DNA of 64,000 bases. Source: Rhodococcus sp. 14-1411-2a. Lineage in GTDB: Bacteria > Actinomycetota > Actinomycetes > Mycobacteriales > Mycobacteriaceae. The translations under genes were made by a program, and so were the position numbers. Under the pieces are notes generated by a model, which made no database searches, was not told the origin of the DNA, and saw only the letters and a list, made by a program, of their open reading frames with translations. Of the stretch, positions 59,558-64,000 are shown one piece after another. How positions within the stretch are numbered: the stretch's first letter is position 1; the number at the start of each line of letters is the position of its first letter. The DNA is taken from the NCBI RefSeq assembly GCF_002259485.1, contig NZ_NPGA01000020.1, positions 124,001 through 188,000 of the forward strand, written 5' to 3'.

Positions 59558-61150
59558 TCAGGAGGCGGAGCGGCGGCGCCCGACCACGAGCGTCGCGCCG
59601 AGGGCTGCGACTGCTGCCAGACACAACACCAGTTCCGATCCGAAGCCGAGTCGTGTCGCGACGGTGAGGGATTGTCGCAGTACAACACTGGAAACCAGCA
59701 CGTCGGGAGTGAAGAGTGGCGAATCCTGCAGAACCTCTCCGTCCGGTGCCACGATCGCGCTCACACCACTCGTCGCGGCCACCACGACAGTTCTTCCGTG
59801 CTCGACGGCGCGCACCCTGGACATCGCGAGTTGTTGGTAGGTCATTTCGGTGTCGCCGAAGGTCGCGTTGTTGGTTGGAATTGCGATGAACTCCGCGCCC
59901 GATCGGACCGATTCCTCGAGGGCACGGTCGAATGCGACTTCGTAGCAGGTCGCTATTCCGGCTGCTATTCCCCCGGTGCGGACAACTCCGTTTCCGTTAC
60001 CGGGAACGAAATAACCCGCTCGGTCGGCATATTCCGAGAACAATCGAAAAAAACTTCGGAATGGCAAGTATTCGCCGAACGGTTGAATTATCTTCTTGTC
60101 GTGCCGCTCACCGGGCCCGTCCGTACCGTTCCACGCAATTACCGAATTCGTGTTCGTGCCATCGGCATTGACGAGTACGGTCCCGACGAGAATCGGAGCC
60201 CCCACAGCCACGGACGCCTGTGTGATGAGAGTTGCGGCATCGGCATTTCTCAATGGATCTATGTCGGACGCATTCTCGGGCCACACGACGAGATCCGGGG
60301 CAGGTTGCCTGCCTGCCTCGACGTCGGCGGCCAAACTCATCGTTTCACGGACGTGATTGTCCAGCACCGCTCGCCGCTGTGCGTTGAAGTCCAGACCCAG
60401 ACGCGGAACGCTTCCTTGGACGGCTGCGATCGTCACGGTCCGTTCGTCGCCTTCCGGTGCGTCGTTGCTGTGCAGCGTGGGTAGCAGCGCCACGGCCGCT
60501 ATGGACGCGACCGTCGTGGCGGCGACCGGCCCGAGGAACGAACGCACTCCGTCGCGCCGACTGCTCGCGACCAGCAGCGCGGCCGTTCCGGTTCCGGTCA
60601 GTGCCACACCGAAACTGAGCAACGGTGCACCCCCGATGCTCGCCAAGGGAAGCAGCCAGCCCTCGGGTTGTCCGAACCCCAACCGGCCCCACGGGAAACC
60701 GCCGAAAGGAACACTGGATCTGAGCCACTCGGTCAGGCTCCAGGCCAATGCCATCGACACGGGCCACCAGGCACTCCGTGCTGCGACCACACCGAGCACT
60801 CCGAACAAGCCGACGAAGACGGACTCGGCGACGGCGAGCGCCAGCCAGGGCATCGGTCCCACGTAGACACCGATCCACGGGAGCAGTGGAACGAAGAATC
60901 CGAGTCCGGCGGCACAGCCGTAGCCGAATCCCGCTTTCAGCGACAACGGACGTCGGCCGCCGAAGCCGGTCAGGACGAGGGCCAGCAGCGCGATTCCGAG
61001 CGGTGCCAGAAACCACAGGGTTCGCGGAGGAAAGCTCGCGAATATCAGGGCACCACCGGCAACGGAGAGTGCAGTGGACATCGAGGCTCGTCGTAGTCGC
61101 CCCGCCGACGAGGCCCCGGCCTCGACACCCGAGGTGGACTCAGTTCTCAT
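59558..61150 (-). CDS. lnt: Apolipoprotein N-acyltransferase
   Basis: The 530-residue membrane enzyme adds the third acyl chain to lipoproteins. About seven transmembrane segments fill residues 20-210, and a nitrilase-like domain covers about 220-480 with the catalytic triad visible: Glu in VVWPENASD, Lys in RHDKKIIQPFGEY and Cys in GIATCYEVAF. A final membrane segment closes the protein. The ATG at 61150 overlaps the end of the amidohydrolase gene by 11 bases and has AGG upstream; a GTG five codons earlier is possible. In mycobacteria this domain is fused or adjacent to the polyprenol-phosphate mannose synthase Ppm1, which is absent here. Confidence 0.93.
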   Translation of the reverse strand: MRTESTSGVEAGASSAGRLRRASMSTALSVAGGALIFASFPPRTLWFLAPLGIALLALVLTGFGGRRPLSLKAGFGYGCAAGLGFFVPLLPWIGVYVGPMPWLALAVAESVFVGLFGVLGVVAARSAWWPVSMALAWSLTEWLRSSVPFGGFPWGRLGFGQPEGWLLPLASIGGAPLLSFGVALTGTGTAALLVASSRRDGVRSFLGPVAATTVASIAAVALLPTLHSNDAPEGDERTVTIAAVQGSVPRLGLDFNAQRRAVLDNHVRETMSLAADVEAGRQPAPDLVVWPENASDIDPLRNADAATLITQASVAVGAPILVGTVLVNADGTNTNSVIAWNGTDGPGERHDKKIIQPFGEYLPFRSFFRLFSEYADRAGYFVPGNGNGVVRTGGIAAGIATCYEVAFDRALEESVRSGAEFIAIPTNNATFGDTEMTYQQLAMSRVRAVEHGRTVVVAATSGVSAIVAPDGEVLQDSPLFTPDVLVSSVVLRQSLTVATRLGFGSELVLCLAAVAALGATLVVGRRRSAS

Positions 61151-62735
61151 GGATGACCTGCCCACGATGGACGGTCATCGAGCACTGTGGGCTCGTGGAC
61201 GACGGGTCGAGACCCGGCAACGGAGATACCCCCGCACGGGGGTCCGTCGACCAGCGTTGCACGCTGTCCTTGGGCGCTCGGACGACGAGTTCGTCGACCT
61301 CCCACACCGCGAAGGACGCGGGCGCTCCCGGCACCAACGTTCCCGCCAATCCGTCTCGGACTCCGCCCGCACGCCAGGCTCCGCGGGTACCGGCAGAGAA
61401 AGCGGCCCGAGGCGAGATGGCACTGCCCGGCGTGCGGTGGTTGACCGCGGCTCTGATCGTCGCCCACGGATCGAGTCGGGTGACCGGCGCATCCGAACCG
61501 AATGCGAGCGCCACCCCCGCCGACGCCAGGCGCGCGAACGGATGGAGCGCCGACGCACGACCTGCGCCGAGTCGCGCCGAGTACAGCCCGTCCGAACCGC
61601 CCCACAGGGCATCGAACATCGGTTGCATGCTGGCTATGGTGCCCCACGAGGCCAATTTTTCGGCCTGTTCGGGTGCGACCATCGCCAGATGTTCGAGCCG
61701 ATGCCCGCACGCGGCGACGGCAGGAGTTCCGAGCTCGGCCACCACCCGCTCGAACGCTGTGACGGCAGCCGACACAGCCGCGTCGCCGATGACGTGGAAA
61801 CCCGCCTGTATCCCGGCGGTCGTGCACGCCGAGATGTGTGCGGCGATCGCATCGACGTCCTCGTACGGGGCACCCGATCCGGCGCCGTCGGCGTAGGGCG
61901 ACGACAGCCACGCGGTCCGCGACCCCAGCGAGCCGTCGACGAAGATGTCGCCGGCCAGTCCGTGGGCACCGGTGTCGCCGAGCAGCTGCCGCGCCTGCTC
62001 GACCGTCTCGACCAGCTCGCCCCAGTATCCGCGAACCTCCACCCCGTGTTCGGCGGCCATCAGTTCACGGAAGTCGTCGATACCCGACACGATCGGACCG
62101 GCACATTCGTGGACTGCGACGATTCCCTGCGCCGCAGCACTGTCGAGCGCAGCTGTTCGAGCCAGAGCGCGGGTACCGGGCGTGATCATCGACCGCGCTG
62201 TCTGCCGCGCGAGGTGATGCGCGGCAGCGGTGAGCGGGGACTGCTCCGAGAAGCCGGTGACGGATTCGATACCGGTCGCGGCGACGCGCAACGGCGTCGA
62301 GACGGCGGCGGAATGCGAATCGATGCGAGTGAGGTACACCGGACGACCAGGAGCTGCCGCATCGAGGTCGGCTGTGGACGGTGCACGATGTTCGGGCCAC
62401 CCGGTTTCGTCCCAGCCGTGTCCCCAGATCAGTGCGTCCGAGGACGATGATGCGTGTTCGGCAAGCACCCGCAGGCAGTGTTCGAGCGAAGTGCAGCCGG
62501 ACAGATCGAGTCCGATCAGCGACAGACCCAGATCGGTGACGTGCACGTGAGTGTCGACGAACGCCGGTGCCACGAAGGAGCCCGCCAAGTCGGTGATGCG
62601 GACTCCTGGATGCAGCGCTCGCCCGGTGCGGTCCTCACCGATCCAGCTGACGATTCCATCGGTCACGGCCATGGCGGTGGCGTCGGAGGCCATCGGACTG
62701 TAGATCCGTCCGCCGCAGAACAATTCGGTGGTCAC
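61140..62735 (-). CDS. YtcJ-like metal-dependent amidohydrolase
   Basis: The 531-residue protein belongs to the amidohydrolase 3/YtcJ group. The metal-binding HVH is in PAFVDTHVHVTDLG, and later metal or proton-transfer positions lie in FHVIGDAAVSAAVTAFERV, RLEHLAMVAPEQ and AFGSDAPV. Substrates of this group are mostly unknown amides or N-acyl compounds. It keeps a conserved place between fxsA and lnt and is coupled to lnt by overlap, which suggests a core rather than accessory role. Confidence 0.88.
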   Translation of the reverse strand: MTTELFCGGRIYSPMASDATAMAVTDGIVSWIGEDRTGRALHPGVRITDLAGSFVAPAFVDTHVHVTDLGLSLIGLDLSGCTSLEHCLRVLAEHASSSSDALIWGHGWDETGWPEHRAPSTADLDAAAPGRPVYLTRIDSHSAAVSTPLRVAATGIESVTGFSEQSPLTAAAHHLARQTARSMITPGTRALARTAALDSAAAQGIVAVHECAGPIVSGIDDFRELMAAEHGVEVRGYWGELVETVEQARQLLGDTGAHGLAGDIFVDGSLGSRTAWLSSPYADGAGSGAPYEDVDAIAAHISACTTAGIQAGFHVIGDAAVSAAVTAFERVVAELGTPAVAACGHRLEHLAMVAPEQAEKLASWGTIASMQPMFDALWGGSDGLYSARLGAGRASALHPFARLASAGVALAFGSDAPVTRLDPWATIRAAVNHRTPGSAISPRAAFSAGTRGAWRAGGVRDGLAGTLVPGAPASFAVWEVDELVVRAPKDSVQRWSTDPRAGVSPLPGLDPSSTSPQCSMTVHRGQVIHEN

Positions 62736-62752
62736 GAACGACCAGTCTGCCC

Positions 62753-63277
62753 CTACCGGTGTGGCTTCCGGAAATCCCCGGCTGCGGGATCGAAGCGGTC
62801 GGCCTCGATCACCTGTCCCTCGAGTATCGGCGCAGAACCGGATGCATTCGGTGCTCGCGTGCTGTCGTCGAGGATCTCACCGTCGATGACGGTGGGGCGC
62901 ATGCGCCGGGTGGCGGTAGCGACCTGTGGCAACCAGCGCGCGGCGGCCCACATCACTGCTGGGCGCAGTAGCCACCTGGTCGGCGGGATCAACAGCAGCA
63001 ACCCGATCACCGTGGTCACCAGGCCGGGCACGAACATCGCGACCGACCCTGCGGCGAAGAGAGCGCCGTCGGCCACGGCACCGCCGGCCGATCGCTCGCC
63101 TCGCGATGCCCGCTGCAGACCGTCCAACACACGTCTGCCCTGCGATCGCACGAGGAGTGACCCGACCAGCGATCCACCGATCAGCAGCACGACGGTCCAG
63201 AGCACACCGAGCGCGCTTCCTACGGCGACCAGCGCTGCGACCTCGACCACGATATAGAGTACGAACAGAGCGAGCAT
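62753..63277 (-). CDS. fxsA: FxsA-family membrane protein
   Basis: The 174-residue protein has the four hydrophobic segments and internal signature of FxsA (LYIVVEVAALVAVGSALG, GSLVGSLLVRSQGRRVLDGLQ, GALFAAGSVAMFVPGLVTTVIGLLLLIPPTR). In Escherichia coli FxsA interferes with phage exclusion; its normal role is unknown. The C-terminal 50 residues are a cytosolic acidic tail. It is followed after 17 bases by the amidohydrolase gene, in the mycobacterial order. Confidence 0.9.
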   Translation of the reverse strand: MLALFVLYIVVEVAALVAVGSALGVLWTVVLLIGGSLVGSLLVRSQGRRVLDGLQRASRGERSAGGAVADGALFAAGSVAMFVPGLVTTVIGLLLLIPPTRWLLRPAVMWAAARWLPQVATATRRMRPTVIDGEILDDSTRAPNASGSAPILEGQVIEADRFDPAAGDFRKPHR

Positions 63278-63358
63278 GACGGTCCTTTCTTCGCTTCACC
63301 GGTACAACGCGCGGGGCATCGAAATAGCTCCCGACTTGCCGTATTTGTCGGCAGATTC

Positions 63359-64000
63359 TCAGGAACCCGGCCGGACGAGGCCGGTTTCGTACGCCACGAC
63401 GACGGCCTGGACTCGATCGCGGACGTCCAACTTCGTCAGGATTCGGCCGATGTGAGTCTTGATCGTCGCCTCGGACAGATGCAGGGCGGCCGCAATCTCG
63501 GCGTTGGACAAGCCGGTAGCCAAGTGCACCAGCACCTCGCGCTCGCGTCCGGTGAGCGCATCGAGAACGGCGGCATCGGTGGTCGACACGGACTGCTCGA
63601 CGAACCTCGACAGCAAACGCTTGGTGACCTTCGGCGAGACGACGGCATCGCCTGCGGCCACGCTGCGAATCGCGGAGACCAGGTCCTCGGGTGGAGTGTC
63701 CTTGAGCAGGAATCCACTGGCCCCTGCCCGGAGTGCCCCGAGGACGTGTTCGTCGAGATCGAAGGTCGTCATCACCAGAACCTTGGCGTCCGAACCCGAT
63801 TCGGTGATGCTGCGGGTGGCGGCGACGCCGTCGATGCCGGGCATGCGGACGTCCATCAGCACTACCGCCGGTGCCAGTCTGGCGACGGCCTCGACGGCAC
63901 CCGCCCCGTCCGAGGCCTCCCCCACCACCTCGATGTCGTCCTGCGCCTCGAGCACCATGTTCAATCCCATGCGCATGAGTTCCTGGTCGTCCACGACGAC
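63359..64000 (-). CDS. NarL/LuxR-type response regulator (5' end outside window)
   Basis: At least 213 residues are visible; the frame is open to the window edge and reads VVVDDQELMRMG, so the true start lies just beyond. The receiver domain (about residues 1-115) has the acidic pair DD, the phospho-acceptor in VVLMDVRMPG, the switch Thr in VMTTFD and the Lys in FLLKDTP. The output domain is a LuxR helix-turn-helix (LTGREREVLVHLATGLSNAEIAAALHLSEATIKTHIGRIL). The partner histidine kinase is probably just upstream, outside the window. Confidence 0.95.
   Translation of the reverse strand, partial: VVVDDQELMRMGLNMVLEAQDDIEVVGEASDGAGAVEAVARLAPAVVLMDVRMPGIDGVAATRSITESGSDAKVLVMTTFDLDEHVLGALRAGASGFLLKDTPPEDLVSAIRSVAAGDAVVSPKVTKRLLSRFVEQSVSTTDAAVLDALTGREREVLVHLATGLSNAEIAAALHLSEATIKTHIGRILTKLDVRDRVQAVVVAYETGLVRPGS

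Overview
The window is GC-rich actinobacterial DNA. Gene content and order (fused urease gamma/beta subunit, RbpA, HelR with its promoter element, an lnt-amidohydrolase-fxsA row, mycolate-group style regulatory sites) point to Rhodococcus, probably the R. fascians/Rhodococcoides side of the genus. This is an inference from protein resemblance, not from a marker gene. No tRNA, rRNA, insertion sequence or CRISPR array was found.

Layout. 1-7.1 kb (+): a partial unknown gene, an IdeR-type iron box followed by a short transcript-sized interval and a very strong terminator, then a thioesterase, a CitE-like aldolase and the urease set ureAB-C-F-G-D. 7.1-14.1 kb (-): type II NADH dehydrogenase, HugZ-like heme/flavin protein, GAP-family membrane protein, isochorismatase-fold hydrolase, short UvrA-like ATPase and a DapA-family lyase, the last divergent from a LysR regulator (14.2-15.1 kb, +). 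15.0-19.7 kb (-): the RNA polymerase recycling ATPase HelR behind a rifamycin-associated element, and a PAS-GAF-GGDEF-EAL protein. 19.7-24.9 kb: a probably decayed gene, a winged-helix regulator/membrane protein pair with a palindromic operator, a secreted protein, a lipoprotein, an ArgA-like acetyltransferase, and a SnoaL-like/SDR pair behind a MerR-type promoter. 25.3-28.6 kb: Kef-type antiporter, TerB-like protein, zinc-ribbon protein and rbpA.

28.7-59.5 kb is the accessory core. On the + strand a 4-amino-4-deoxychorismate (ADC) mutase-like gene and a fused ADC synthase (papB, papA) lie together. Opposing them is one 26.8-kb gene for an 8923-residue non-ribosomal peptide synthetase with seven modules, two epimerization domains and a terminal thioesterase. 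Specificity codes give Ser at position 2 and Thr (epimerized) at position 5; the other five A domains share an unassigned hydrophobic-type code family. Together these genes suggest a linear or cyclic, possibly N-acylated heptapeptide in which some aromatic positions could be 4-aminophenylalanine. Two of the A domains (modules 1 and 3) are a 1.5-kb near-identical repeat with codon usage unlike the rest of the gene. The block sits between rbpA and lnt, where mycobacteria carry ppm1, so it looks inserted into a conserved core locus.

59.5-64 kb (-): lnt, an amidohydrolase, fxsA and the start-truncated end of a NarL-type response regulator.
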